A DNA stretch of 64,000 bases, from NCBI RefSeq assembly GCF_014651715.1, contig NZ_BMXK01000004.1, forward strand, positions 1 to 64,000. The letters are read 5' to 3'. The notes beneath the pieces are model-generated. The model saw only the letters and a program-made list of their open reading frames with translations. It made no database searches and was not told where the DNA came from. The translations under genes and the position numbers were made by a program. Source of the DNA: Zhihengliuella salsuginis (GTDB lineage: Bacteria; Actinomycetota; Actinomycetes; Actinomycetales; Micrococcaceae). Of this stretch, positions 52,965-62,039 are shown one piece after another (the first letter of the stretch is position 1; each line of letters opens with the position of its first letter).

Positions 52965-54431
52965 GTGGTCTTCAAACATCTCGGGTTGTCCGCCCGCGCA
53001 CACCAGTCCGAACTCGTCGACGCCCTGCGCGCGATCGTGACGGACCTCGAGCTGCCCACCGGTTTCAGCGACGAGGCCCTCGCCGACGCCCGGCGCGCGA
53101 TCGAGCAGTTCGAGCTGCCGTCGATCGACATGTCCGACGTCGAATTCGTGACGATCGACCCGCCCACCTCCACGGACCTCGACCAGGCGGTGCACATCGA
53201 GTACGACGGCGACGGGTACCGCGTGCGGTACGCGATCGCCGATGTGCCGGCGTTCGTCAAGGACGGCGGCCCGCTCGACGCCGAGACCCGCCTGCGCGGC
53301 CAGACCGTCTACCTGCCCCACGAGCGCATCGGGCTGCACCCCGAGATCATCAGCGAGGACGCCGGGAGCCTGCTGCCCGATCAGCGGCGCAGCGCCTTCG
53401 TCTGGACGCTCGACGTCGCCGCGGACGGCCGCCTGGCGCGGACGGACCTGGTGCGCGCCGTCGTCGTGAGCCGGGCGAAGCTGCACTACGAGCAGGTGCA
53501 GGAGATGATCGACGGCCTCGACGGCGCGCGCTCGAACGGCTCGCTGCCGGGCGGCGAGACGCTGGCGGGCCTGCGCGACGTCGGGCGCGCCCGGCTGCGC
53601 CGCGAACGCGAGCGCGGCGGCGCGAGCCTGCGCCTGCCGGAGCAGGAGGTCGAGGTGAACGGCGACGGCCATTACGTCCTGGCGCACCGGTCCAACCTGC
53701 CGGCCGAGGAGTGGAACGCCCAGATCTCGCTCATGACGGGCATCGCCGCGGCGCGGATCATGCTCGACGGCGGCGTCGGCATCCTGCGCACCATGCCGGC
53801 GCCGGATCCGAAGCAGATCGCGGCCTACCGCCGGCAGGCCATCGCGCTCGGGCACCCGTGGGACGACGGCGTGACCTACGGCGAGTTCCTGGACTCGCTC
53901 GACATCGAGGACCCGTCCGCACTGGCCCTGATGTACTCGGCGACCGTCCTCTTCCGCGGCGCCGGCTACACCGCGTTCGACGGCGAGCTGCCCGAGGAGA
54001 CGGAGCAGGCCGCCATCGCCGCGCCCTACGCGCACACCACCGCCCCGCTGCGCCGGCTCATCGACCGGTTCGTCCTGGTCGCCTGCTGGCACCTGGTGCA
54101 CGAGGAGCCCGTCCCCGGCTGGGTCCGCGAGGCGCTTCCCGAACTGCCCGGGCACATGGGCGCCTCTGGCCAGCGGGCCTCGGCGGCGGAGCGGCAGGCG
54201 ATCGACGCGGTCGAGGCCGCGCTGCTGGCCGGACGCGTAGGGGAGGCCTTCGACGCCGTGGTCATCGAGGAGGGCATGGTCCAGATCCTGGAACCGGCGA
54301 TCACGGCGAAACTCGACGGCGGGGACGGCCTGGAGCCGGTGCCGGGCCAGCGCGTCCGGGTAGAGCTCACGGAGGCGGACATCGCGGCCCGGCGGGTGCG
54401 GTTCGAGGTCCGGGAGATCCTCAGCGAGTGA
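52965..54431 (+). CDS. RNB-domain exoribonuclease (RNase II/R family)
   Basis: 488 residues, 3'-5' exoribonuclease. Catalytic motif IDPPTSTDLDQAV (about 65-77): Asp residues present, with Gln where E. coli RNase II has a fourth Asp. This variant is usual in actinobacterial short RNB proteins as I recall. Later APYAHTTAPLRRLIDRF is the RNB C-terminal signature. No N-terminal cold-shock domains and only a short C-terminal OB-like part, so smaller than RNase R. GTG start, leaderless. Confidence 0.9.
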   Translation: MVFKHLGLSARAHQSELVDALRAIVTDLELPTGFSDEALADARRAIEQFELPSIDMSDVEFVTIDPPTSTDLDQAVHIEYDGDGYRVRYAIADVPAFVKDGGPLDAETRLRGQTVYLPHERIGLHPEIISEDAGSLLPDQRRSAFVWTLDVAADGRLARTDLVRAVVVSRAKLHYEQVQEMIDGLDGARSNGSLPGGETLAGLRDVGRARLRRERERGGASLRLPEQEVEVNGDGHYVLAHRSNLPAEEWNAQISLMTGIAAARIMLDGGVGILRTMPAPDPKQIAAYRRQAIALGHPWDDGVTYGEFLDSLDIEDPSALALMYSATVLFRGAGYTAFDGELPEETEQAAIAAPYAHTTAPLRRLIDRFVLVACWHLVHEEPVPGWVREALPELPGHMGASGQRASAAERQAIDAVEAALLAGRVGEAFDAVVIEEGMVQILEPAITAKLDGGDGLEPVPGQRVRVELTEADIAARRVRFEVREILSE

Positions 54432-54727
54432 AGTCGGCGATGCGCTCCCCCACCGGTTAGACTGGCCGCGTAGGCAAGGATGCCCGATCGTAAGAGTTTG
54501 CGAATACTTTTTGCAGCGTTTCCCAGCGAACCTGCCTGAATCCTCCACGCCCGCACTGTGCCGTACGAGCCCACGCACGACCAGCGGCTCCCCGCTTCCG
54601 CAGGGGAACGTCACCGGAGCAACGCACGACGGCGTGAAGCGAGAAGACCGCGATCGGCTCCGCTGGACGCGCTCGATGCCTCCCGACACGAGGAGCCACG
54701 GCGAGCGCCTAACCGAATGAGAATTCA
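54432..54727 (+). other. Long 5' leader of the DEAD-box helicase gene
   Basis: 296 bases without a convincing gene. TTAGACT at 54457-54463 is a likely -10, giving a leader of roughly 255 bases. Long untranslated leaders are typical of cold-induced DEAD-box helicase mRNAs, where they control stability and translation. A 70-codon open stretch (54511-54720) has no ribosome site or similarity and is not annotated as coding. Confidence 0.5.
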
Positions 54728-56311
54728 TTGACCATCAATACTGGCAACACCGAAGAGACCATCGAGATCGCCGAACCGGTCGAACCGACCCAGACCTTCG
54801 GGGACTTCGGCGTCCGCGGCGACATCGTCGCCTCCCTGTCGGACAAGAACATCCTCACCCCCTTCCCGATCCAGGCGATGACCCTGCCCGTGGCCCTGAG
54901 CGGCCACGACATCATCGGCCAGGCCAAGACCGGCACGGGCAAGACCCTCGGCTTCGGCATCCCGGCTCTGCAGCGCGTCGTCGCCCCGGGCGACGACGGC
55001 TTCGAGAAGCTGGCGGCGCCGGGCGCCCCGCAGGCGCTCATCGTCGCGCCGACCCGCGAGCTCGCGGTCCAGGTGGCTGCGGACCTGACGACGGCGGCCA
55101 AGCGCAGCAACGCCCGCATCGCCACCATCTACGGCGGCCGCGCCTACGAGCCCCAGATCGAGCAGCTCACCGAGGGCGTCGAGCTCGTCGTCGGCACCCC
55201 GGGCCGCCTGCTGGACCTCTACAAGCAGAAGCACCTGAACCTGAAGAACGTCCGCATCGTGGTCCTCGACGAGGCCGACGAGATGCTGGACCTCGGCTTC
55301 CTGCCGGACGTCGAGCGGATTCTGGCCGCCGTGCCCGAGGTCCGCCAGACCATGCTGTTCTCCGCGACGATGCCGGGCCCGGTCATCGCGATGGCGCGCC
55401 GCTTCATGTCGCAGCCGACGCACATCCGCGCCCACGACCCCCTGGACGACGGCATCACCAAGAAGGACATCCGGCAGGTCGTCTACCGCGCCCACCCGAT
55501 GGACAAGGTCGAGGTCGTCGCCCGCATCCTGCAGTCCGAGGGCCGCGGCCGTTCCATCATCTTCTCGCGCACCAAGCGTGCGGCCGCCAAGCTGTCCGAG
55601 GAGCTCTCGGACCGCGGCTTCTCGGCCGGCGCCCTCCACGGCGACCTCGGCCAGGGCGCCCGCGAGCAGGCGCTGCGCGCCTTCCGCAACGAGAAGATCG
55701 ACGTGCTCGTCGCCACCGACGTCGCCGCCCGCGGCATCGATGTCGACGACGTCACCCACGTCATCAACCTGCAGTGCCCGGAGGACGAGAAGACCTACCT
55801 GCACCGTGTGGGCCGCACGGGGCGCGCCGGCAACAAGGGCACGGCCGTGACCCTCGTCGACTGGGAGGACATCCCCCGCTGGGGCCTGATCAACAAGGCG
55901 CTCGGGCTCGACCAGGGCGAGCCGGTGGAGACGTATTCGTCGTCGCCGCACCTCTACGAGGAGATGAACATCCCCGCGGGGACGAAGGGCCGGCTGCCGC
56001 GCAACAAGCGCCAGCTCGAGGGCCTGAAGGGCGAGAAGGTCGAGGACCTCGGCGAGACCGGCGGCAAGCACGGCTCCGAGTCCCGCCCGTCGCGCTCGCG
56101 CGGGCGCTCCAAGGAGGGCGAGCGCCGCCACGGCCACAGCCACGGCCGCGCGGACCGTCCGAACAAGGAGGCCACCGGCGAGGGCCGGGGCCAGCGCGCC
56201 GAGGAGGCCGACACCCCGCCGGTCGAGGCCGGCAGCGACAAGCCGCGCCGCCGTCGGACGCGCACCCGCCGCCGCAACGGCGAAGCCGTGACCAAGCGCG
56301 ACGAACAGTAG
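54728..56311 (+). CDS. DEAD-box ATP-dependent RNA helicase
   Basis: 527 residues. Motifs in order: Q motif with FPIQ, I AKTGTGKT, Ia PTRELA, II LDEADEMLD, III SAT, then RGIDVDDV and VI HRVGRTGRAG. After about residue 400 comes an Arg/Lys/Gly/Glu-rich basic tail that should bind RNA. Unwinds structured RNA in ribosome assembly or decay (RhlE/CsdA-like). TTG start: the ATG just upstream (54717) is out of frame and stops at once. Long leader upstream; a DNA methyltransferase gene follows two bases after the stop. Confidence 0.93.
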   Translation: MTINTGNTEETIEIAEPVEPTQTFGDFGVRGDIVASLSDKNILTPFPIQAMTLPVALSGHDIIGQAKTGTGKTLGFGIPALQRVVAPGDDGFEKLAAPGAPQALIVAPTRELAVQVAADLTTAAKRSNARIATIYGGRAYEPQIEQLTEGVELVVGTPGRLLDLYKQKHLNLKNVRIVVLDEADEMLDLGFLPDVERILAAVPEVRQTMLFSATMPGPVIAMARRFMSQPTHIRAHDPLDDGITKKDIRQVVYRAHPMDKVEVVARILQSEGRGRSIIFSRTKRAAAKLSEELSDRGFSAGALHGDLGQGAREQALRAFRNEKIDVLVATDVAARGIDVDDVTHVINLQCPEDEKTYLHRVGRTGRAGNKGTAVTLVDWEDIPRWGLINKALGLDQGEPVETYSSSPHLYEEMNIPAGTKGRLPRNKRQLEGLKGEKVEDLGETGGKHGSESRPSRSRGRSKEGERRHGHSHGRADRPNKEATGEGRGQRAEEADTPPVEAGSDKPRRRRTRTRRRNGEAVTKRDEQ

Positions 56312-56313
56312 GC

Positions 56314-57198
56314 ATGGGCCGTACCAAGCCGGAGTGGACCACCGAGAGCGAGAACCTGGTGGTCCACGCCGACAACGCGGAGGTGCTGCCGCGCCTGCCG
56401 GACGGGTCGTTCGCGCTGATCTACGTGGACCCGCCGTTCAACACCGGCCGCAAGCAGGCCCGGCAGGCGACGACCAGCGTTCGGACGGCCGACGGCGAGG
56501 GAGACCGGGTCGGCTTCAAGGGCGTCTCCTACTCCACCCTGAGGGGTGCGCTGCGCAGCTACGACGACGCGTTCGACGACTACTGGGGCTTCCTTGAGCC
56601 GCGGCTGCGCGAGGCGTGGCGGCTGCTGGCCGACGACGGGACGCTCTACGTGCACCTCGACTACCGCGAGGTGCACTACGCGAAGGTCATGCTGGATGTG
56701 ATCTTCGGCCGTGAGTGCTTCCTCAACGAGATCATCTGGGCGTACGATTTCGGCGGCCGCGCCAAGAACCGGTGGCCGGCGAAGCACGACACGATCCTCG
56801 TGTATGTGAAGGACCCGGAGAACTACCACTTCGATTCGGCCGAGGTCGACCGCGAGCCCTACATGGCGCCGGGCCTCGTCACCGCGGAGAAGGCCGCCCT
56901 CGGGAAACTGCCGACGGACGTCTGGTGGCACACGATCGTCTCCCCCACCGGCCGGGAGAAGACGGGCTACCCGACGCAGAAGCCGGTCGGCGTGCTCCGG
57001 CGCATCATCGCGGCCAGCTCGCGGCCGGGCGACTGGGTGCTCGACTTCTTCGCGGGGTCCGGCACCACCGGCGCCGCCGCGCACGCGCTCGGCCGCCGCT
57101 TCGTCTGCGTCGACGCGAACCGCGAGGCCGTCAAGGTGATGCGGGCCCGGTTCGGCGACGCGGCCGTCGTCGTACCGGGTGTGAAGAAACCCCGCTGA
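56314..57198 (+). CDS. Orphan N6-adenine/N4-cytosine DNA methyltransferase (beta class)
   Basis: 294 residues. Catalytic IYVDPPFNTG (DPPF at 39-42) precedes the SAM-binding LDFFAGSGTTGAAAH near the C-terminus, the order of the beta group. YPTQKPVGVLRRII lies between them, also typical of Type II/III-like MTases. Full length with no frame damage. No restriction endonuclease or specificity subunit is adjacent, so it is an orphan that may mark DNA for regulation or repair. Two bases after the helicase stop, therefore co-transcribed with it. Confidence 0.92.
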   Translation: MGRTKPEWTTESENLVVHADNAEVLPRLPDGSFALIYVDPPFNTGRKQARQATTSVRTADGEGDRVGFKGVSYSTLRGALRSYDDAFDDYWGFLEPRLREAWRLLADDGTLYVHLDYREVHYAKVMLDVIFGRECFLNEIIWAYDFGGRAKNRWPAKHDTILVYVKDPENYHFDSAEVDREPYMAPGLVTAEKAALGKLPTDVWWHTIVSPTGREKTGYPTQKPVGVLRRIIAASSRPGDWVLDFFAGSGTTGAAAHALGRRFVCVDANREAVKVMRARFGDAAVVVPGVKKPR

Positions 57199-57220
57199 GA
57201 ACCAGCCGCACCGCCCTAGC

Positions 57221-57266
57221 CAGCGGCCCGCGGATCCTTCCCTGAGGGAGGATCCGCGGGCCGCTG
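57221..57266. terminator. Bidirectional terminator after the methyltransferase
   Basis: Perfect 17-base arms (57221-57237 and 57250-57266) with an inner TCCC/GGGA stem. Sits between convergent methyltransferase (plus) and symporter-subunit (minus) genes. Confidence 0.85.
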
Positions 57267-57283
57267 CCGTGCCGGGAGCGCGC

Positions 57284-57415
57284 CTAGATCAGGCGGCGCC
57301 CCTCGCGCCGGGCCGTGGCCCATTCGCGGAGGAACGAGCGGGCGATCCCGAACAGGACGCCGGCCACCAGGACCGGCCAGATCAGGACGTACAGGGTCAG
57401 GAAGAACGTCTCCAT
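57284..57415 (-). CDS. Small membrane protein, putative symporter small subunit
   Basis: 43 residues: one hydrophobic helix (about 3-26: Phe, Leu, Val, Trp, Ile-rich) then a basic tail REWATARREGRRL. GGAG lies eight bases ahead of the ATG. Fourteen bases after the symporter stop, so co-expressed with it. Short hydrophobic partners directly after sodium/solute symporter genes are recurrent in actinobacteria; a role in stability or assembly is inferred. Confidence 0.8.
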   Translation of the reverse strand: METFFLTLYVLIWPVLVAGVLFGIARSFLREWATARREGRRLI

Positions 57416-57429
57416 CGGAGGCTCCTTGT

Positions 57430-59106
57430 CTACTTGGTGCTGACGGCCGCGGCCTGGATGGCCTCGGGCGTGTCGAAGTTGCCGGTGCGCTCGGCGATCG
57501 TGTCGAAGTCGAACTCCCGGCTCGAGCGGACCGACATCAGGAAGCAGACCAGGGTCGAGACCGCGTACGCGACGAGGGAACCGCTGAGCACCGTGTACTC
57601 GTGCAGGGTCCCGAAGGCGAACGGCGCCGCGACGACGGCCGCCGCCGTGCCGGCGATCTTCGCCACCCGGCCGCCGAAGAACCCGAACGCCATCAGCCCG
57701 ATGACCACGCCGATTCCGACGATGGAGACGACGTCGACCAGGTACCCGGTCGCGCCTCCCATCGGAACCAGTTCGAAGCGCACCGGCAGGAACGCGGCCA
57801 GGGCCGCGAGGGTGCCGACCGTGAACGCCGCGTTGGTGACCTTCTTCCAGTAGAAGGACGCGATGACGGGGAACACGAGGCAGCCCCAGAGCGCGCCGAC
57901 GAACACGAGCAGGTCGAGGATGTCGAACTGCCCCGTCGCGAAGAAGAGTGCGGACCCGGTGGCGAGCACCATGGTGATGCGGCCGATGAGCAGCATCTTC
58001 CTGGGGTCGGCCTTCCCCTTGCCCTTGGACTGCCCGTAGATGTCGGCCATGACGATCGACGACAGCGCCGACAGGTCCGAGTCGGCCGTGGAGGCCAGCG
58101 CGCCGACGATCATGACGACGAACAGGCCGAGCAGGACCGGGCCCAGGTAGGTGCCCGCCATCTGCGGGATCAGGTTGTTGGTGTCCCCGTTCAGCGGATC
58201 CATGCCCAGGTAGAGGGCCATGACGCCGAGCATGCCGATCCCGATCACGGTGGCCCCGTAGCCGATGGTGGCGGTGATGAACGTCGGCTTGATCAGGTCC
58301 TCGCGCACGGCGAAGAGTCGCTGGGCGATGGTCTGGTTGCCGATCGCGTAGGCCAGCACGGCCGCGATGTAGGGGGCGCCCTGGTTCATGAACGCGTCGG
58401 AGGAGAAGAAGTCGCCCTGCTGCGGGGTCAGGTTCGCGGCGCCCTGGGAGAACATGTCGGGGCCGCCTGCAGCGAAGAACACCACGGGGATGATGACGAC
58501 GACGGCGCCGAGCATGGCCAGCACCTGGGCGAAGTCGGTCATCACGGAGGCCCGGAATCCGGACCACAGGGTGTACAGGAGCACGCCCGCGGCCATCACG
58601 AGGGTCCCCTGCTGGAACGTGAACGGCGAGAGCAGGGATACCAGGGCGCCGCCGGCGATCAGGTTGGAGGTCAGGCTGATCAGGCTGCCGAGCACGTTGG
58701 AGCCGGCCAGCATGAGCTGCGACGAGCGGCCGTGGCGGACGTACATGACCTCGGCGAGCGTGTGCGCTCTGGGCGCGACCTTGCGGATGCGGCGCCCGAA
58801 CGGGTAGATGAAGAGGATCATCAGGGCGCCCCACAGCCCGTAGTGCACGGGGCCGGAGATGCCGTAGTTGTAGCCCGAGGTCGCCGACGCGTACATCGAC
58901 GAGGCCCAGATCCAGGTCGCGGTCATGGACGCGGCGGAGATGCCGAACCCGACCTTGTTGCCGGCGGTCATGTACCCGTCGGCGTTCTCCTTCTTCTTGC
59001 CGATCACGACGGACATCGCGAACGTTCCGCCGAAGAACAGGACGAGCAGTCCGATCATCAGCCAGCCGCTCATCAGCGCTGGCCCGTCACCTAGCACAGG
59101 TGGCAT
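57430..59106 (-). CDS. Sodium:solute symporter family transporter
   Basis: 558 residues, about 13 membrane helices, SSS/LeuT fold. GKKKENADGYMTAGNKVGF is the first cytoplasmic loop, WIWASSMYASATSGYNYG is the unwound first core helix, and ALASTADSDLSALSSIV is the sodium-site helix of the family. Substrate (urea, monocarboxylate or other) cannot be told from sequence alone. Start moved to the ATG after GAGGAGGAAA. Paired with a 43-residue membrane protein. Confidence 0.9.
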   Translation of the reverse strand: MPPVLGDGPALMSGWLMIGLLVLFFGGTFAMSVVIGKKKENADGYMTAGNKVGFGISAASMTATWIWASSMYASATSGYNYGISGPVHYGLWGALMILFIYPFGRRIRKVAPRAHTLAEVMYVRHGRSSQLMLAGSNVLGSLISLTSNLIAGGALVSLLSPFTFQQGTLVMAAGVLLYTLWSGFRASVMTDFAQVLAMLGAVVVIIPVVFFAAGGPDMFSQGAANLTPQQGDFFSSDAFMNQGAPYIAAVLAYAIGNQTIAQRLFAVREDLIKPTFITATIGYGATVIGIGMLGVMALYLGMDPLNGDTNNLIPQMAGTYLGPVLLGLFVVMIVGALASTADSDLSALSSIVMADIYGQSKGKGKADPRKMLLIGRITMVLATGSALFFATGQFDILDLLVFVGALWGCLVFPVIASFYWKKVTNAAFTVGTLAALAAFLPVRFELVPMGGATGYLVDVVSIVGIGVVIGLMAFGFFGGRVAKIAGTAAAVVAAPFAFGTLHEYTVLSGSLVAYAVSTLVCFLMSVRSSREFDFDTIAERTGNFDTPEAIQAAAVSTK

Positions 59107-59484
59107 GCGTTTCCTCCTCGGTCTGAGGCGCGCCATCGGCAGTGCACCTCGATACCTGGCGCGCCGGCCCGCGGAGGGCTCTACTGCGTGGGGCCCGGTG
59201 GGGCCGCCGTGTCCGATGAGGACGAATTCGAAGGCGCGCGTTCCACGCGTCCGGGTGCCGGCGCTCGCGCTCGGCCACCTCGGGGACCTCCGCTTTCGTG
59301 CGGACCCGTCCCGTGCTCAGTCGGCCCCTGCGGGCCTGTCGTGGAACCGGTGTCCACCCTGCACGATCCGGAACAGTGCTCGACGAATCATTGCCTGGGG
59401 CAACACCACCTCCCCACCATAGCAAGAACAGGGCGCCGGGCTCGCAGCGGCGCCCCCACTGTGACCTCCGGCCGGCCGGACCGG
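59107..59484 (-). promoter_or_regulatory. Intergenic region upstream of the symporter
   Basis: 378 bases between the PHP gene stop and the symporter start. On minus, TATGGT near 59417-59422 preceded by TTGC is a possible extended -10. No known riboswitch or terminator was recognised. A 24-codon open frame (59391-59317) is noted separately. Confidence 0.45.
59317..59391 (-). CDS. Possible small ORF (24 residues) in the symporter leader
   Basis: ATG to TGA encoding MIRRALFRIVQGGHRF followed by HDRPAGAD. GGAGG lies 17 bases before the ATG and five before an in-frame TTG (59403). Composition is basic and aromatic. It could be a regulatory leader peptide or chance; no similarity is known to me. 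Confidence 0.25.
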   Translation of the reverse strand: MIRRALFRIVQGGHRFHDRPAGAD

Positions 59485-60342
59485 TCAGACGGCGCGGATG
59501 CCGACCGGGTCGGCCCCGGTGCCCGCCGCGAGGATCCGGGCCAGGTTCTCCCGCGTCGTCGTGTTCTCCCCGAGCCGGTTGGGCTTGCCGGTGCCGTGGT
59601 AGTCGCTCGAGCCGGTGGTGATCAGGCCGTGCTCGGCGGCCATCCGGCGCAGCTCGTCGCGGCCGTGCCCGGGGTTGTCGCGGTGCTCGATCTCGAGCCC
59701 CATCAGCCCGGCCGCGATCATCTCGTCGAACACCTCGTCGCCGACCACCCGGCCGCGCGCGGCGGCCACGGGGTGCGCGAAGACGGGCACTCCCCCGGCC
59801 GCGCGGACGAGCCGCACCGCGTGCGCCGGTTCCAGCGCGTAGTGCCCCACGTAGTAGCGCGAGCGCGGGGTCAGAACCGATTCGAACGCCTCGGTCCGCG
59901 TCGACACCACCCCTGCGGCCACGAGCGCGTCGGCGATGTGCGGCCGCCCGATCGTCGCGCCGTGCGCGGTGTGCTCCTGGACGAGGTCCCACGAGATCGG
60001 GAAGTCCTCGCCGAGCAGCTCGACCATGCGCTGGGCGCGCAGCACCCGCGAGTCGCGCGCCCGGTCGACCTCGGCCAGCAGGCCGGGGTCGTCGGCGTCG
60101 TGCAGGTAGCTGAGCAGGTGCACACTGATCCCCGTCGAGGTCTTGCAGGAGATCTCCATCCCCGGCACGAAGCCGACGCCGTAGTCGTCTGCCGCCTCGG
60201 CCGCCTCGGCCCACCCCGCCGTCTGGTCGTGGTCGGTCAGCGCGACGACGTCGAGCCCGGCCTGCGCTGCCGAGCGCACCAGTGCGCGGGGCGACTCGGT
60301 GCCGTCGGAGACTCTCGAGTGGGTGTGCAGGTCGATCAGCAT
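59485..60342 (-). CDS. PHP-domain metal-dependent phosphoesterase
   Basis: 285 residues. Trinuclear metal-site motifs: DLHTHSRVSDG (4-14), LTDHDQTAGW, PGMEISC, VFAHPVA and TTGSSDYHG with the last Asp and His. Relatives include the 5'-3' RNase AM and 3',5'-nucleotide phosphatases, so an RNA or nucleotide substrate is likely. TAAGGT ends six bases before the ATG (leaderless). Confidence 0.92.
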   Translation of the reverse strand: MLIDLHTHSRVSDGTESPRALVRSAAQAGLDVVALTDHDQTAGWAEAAEAADDYGVGFVPGMEISCKTSTGISVHLLSYLHDADDPGLLAEVDRARDSRVLRAQRMVELLGEDFPISWDLVQEHTAHGATIGRPHIADALVAAGVVSTRTEAFESVLTPRSRYYVGHYALEPAHAVRLVRAAGGVPVFAHPVAAARGRVVGDEVFDEMIAAGLMGLEIEHRDNPGHGRDELRRMAAEHGLITTGSSDYHGTGKPNRLGENTTTRENLARILAAGTGADPVGIRAV

Positions 60343-60447
60343 GTCACCACCTTAGTCCGACCGGCGGCGGTCCGGCCGGTGGACCGCCGGCGGTCGGTCG
60401 CGCCGCCGGTATTGGTGCCTCGGCGAACTGTTTGAGACACTGGGTCG

Positions 60448-62022
60448 GTGATGACTGAAGAGAACAACACCTCGTCGAACCAGACGCCGAACACGGCGAC
60501 CGACCAGCCGCTCGAGGACCGCGTGAACAACCGTTCGCAGCGGCCGTCGTCGGACGCATTCAAAGAATTCATGGCCAGCCAGTGGGCGCCGGCGGACACG
60601 TCGCTTCCGCCCGAGGACGCCGTCGCGCCATACGCGGCGAAGCGCCGCCTCGGCCTGTCGCGGCGGTTCGCGGGCGAGCGCCTGGTGGTCCCGGCCGGGC
60701 CGCTGAAGGTCCGATCCAACGACACCGACTACCGCTTCCGCCCGCACTCGGGCTTCGCCCACATGACGGGCCTGGGCCTGGACCACGAGCCCGACGCGGT
60801 GCTCGTGTTCGATCCGGTCGAGGAAGGCTCCGGCGATGACGGCGGAAACCACCGGGCGACCCTGTACTTCCGCCCGATGGCCGGCCGCGACACCGAGGAG
60901 TTCTACTCCAGCTCGCGCAGCGGCGAGTTCTGGATCGGCAAGCGCCCGACCCTGCCGGAGCTGCAGGCCCGCCTGGGCATCCCGACCGCGCACATGGACG
61001 AGGCGCTCGAGGACGCGATCACCGAGAACGCCGGCAACGCCGCCCTCGGCGGCCTGCGCATCCGCCTGCTGCGCGACGTCGACCTGAACTGCGACGCCCT
61101 CGTCGACACGTCCCGCATCAACACCGGCGTGGACCTGGAGGAGTCGGACAAGCTCGACGCCGAGCTCGCCGAGGCCCTCTCCGAGCTCCGCCTCGTCAAG
61201 GACGCGTGGGAGGTCGAGCAGATGCGTGCCGCGGTCGACGCCACCATGAACGGCTTCCACCAGGTGGCCGCGGCCCTGCCGCGCGCGGTCGAGCACAAGC
61301 GCGGCGAGCGCGTCGTCGAGGGGGCGTTCTTCGCCCGCGCCCGCGAGGAGGGCAACGACCTCGGCTACGACACCATCGCCGCCTCCGGCAACAACGCCAC
61401 GGTGCTGCACTGGATGCGCAACTCCGGCCAGGTGAACTCCGGCGACCTGATCCTGGTCGACGCCGGCGTGGAGGCGGATTCGCTCTACACCGCCGACATC
61501 ACCCGCACCATGCCCGTCAACGGCAAGTACACGGAGATCCAGCGCAAGATCTACCAGGCGATCGTCGACGCCCAGGACGCCGCGTTCGCCGTCGCCAAGC
61601 CGGGCACCCGGTTCCGCGACCTGCACACGGCCGCGATCACGGTCCTGGCCGAGCGCCTCGACGCCTGGGGTCTGCTGCCGGTCTCGCTGGAGGAGGCGCT
61701 GTCCGACGCCGGCCAGCAGCACCGCCGCTGGATGCCGCACGGCACCAGCCACCACCTGGGCCTGGACGTGCACGACTGCGCGCAGGCCAGGCGCGACATG
61801 TACCTCGACGGGATCCTGGAGCCGGGCATGGTCTTCACGATCGAGCCGGGCCTCTACTTCAAGGACGAGGACCTGGCCGTGCCCGAGGAGTACCGCGGCA
61901 TCGGCGTGCGCCTCGAGGACGACGTGCTCGTCACCGAGGACGGCTGCGTGAACCTCTCGGCCGACCTGCCGCGCACCCCGGACCAGATCGAGGCCTGGAT
62001 GGCCAAGGTCCAGGCCGGCTAG
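60448..62022 (+). CDS. Xaa-Pro aminopeptidase (M24B, aminopeptidase P)
   Basis: 524 residues. N-terminal creatinase-like domain with FRPHSGFAHMTGL, then the pita-bread catalytic domain. Metal ligands: Asp in LVDAGVEADSLY, Asp in TADITRT, His in HGTSHHLGLDVHD, Glu in TIEPGLYF and Glu in GVRLEDDVLVTE. Removes N-terminal residues ahead of proline. A 40-residue polar N-terminal extension precedes the fold. GTG 60448 or ATG 60451. An 18-bp terminator follows. Confidence 0.94.
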   Translation: MMTEENNTSSNQTPNTATDQPLEDRVNNRSQRPSSDAFKEFMASQWAPADTSLPPEDAVAPYAAKRRLGLSRRFAGERLVVPAGPLKVRSNDTDYRFRPHSGFAHMTGLGLDHEPDAVLVFDPVEEGSGDDGGNHRATLYFRPMAGRDTEEFYSSSRSGEFWIGKRPTLPELQARLGIPTAHMDEALEDAITENAGNAALGGLRIRLLRDVDLNCDALVDTSRINTGVDLEESDKLDAELAEALSELRLVKDAWEVEQMRAAVDATMNGFHQVAAALPRAVEHKRGERVVEGAFFARAREEGNDLGYDTIAASGNNATVLHWMRNSGQVNSGDLILVDAGVEADSLYTADITRTMPVNGKYTEIQRKIYQAIVDAQDAAFAVAKPGTRFRDLHTAAITVLAERLDAWGLLPVSLEEALSDAGQQHRRWMPHGTSHHLGLDVHDCAQARRDMYLDGILEPGMVFTIEPGLYFKDEDLAVPEEYRGIGVRLEDDVLVTEDGCVNLSADLPRTPDQIEAWMAKVQAG

Positions 62023-62039
62023 CCACGGTCCCGCCGGGT

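Noticed and set aside
54511-54720. 70-codon open frame in the DEAD-box leader
   Set aside because: No ribosome-binding site, composition is not protein-like, and long non-coding leaders are typical of such helicases.
59118-59306. Second small Arg-rich frame (about 63 codons) in the symporter leader, minus strand
   Set aside because: Although GGAGG lies upstream, it is Arg/Pro-rich and overlaps the symporter's own ribosome site region; it looks like a high-GC chance frame.
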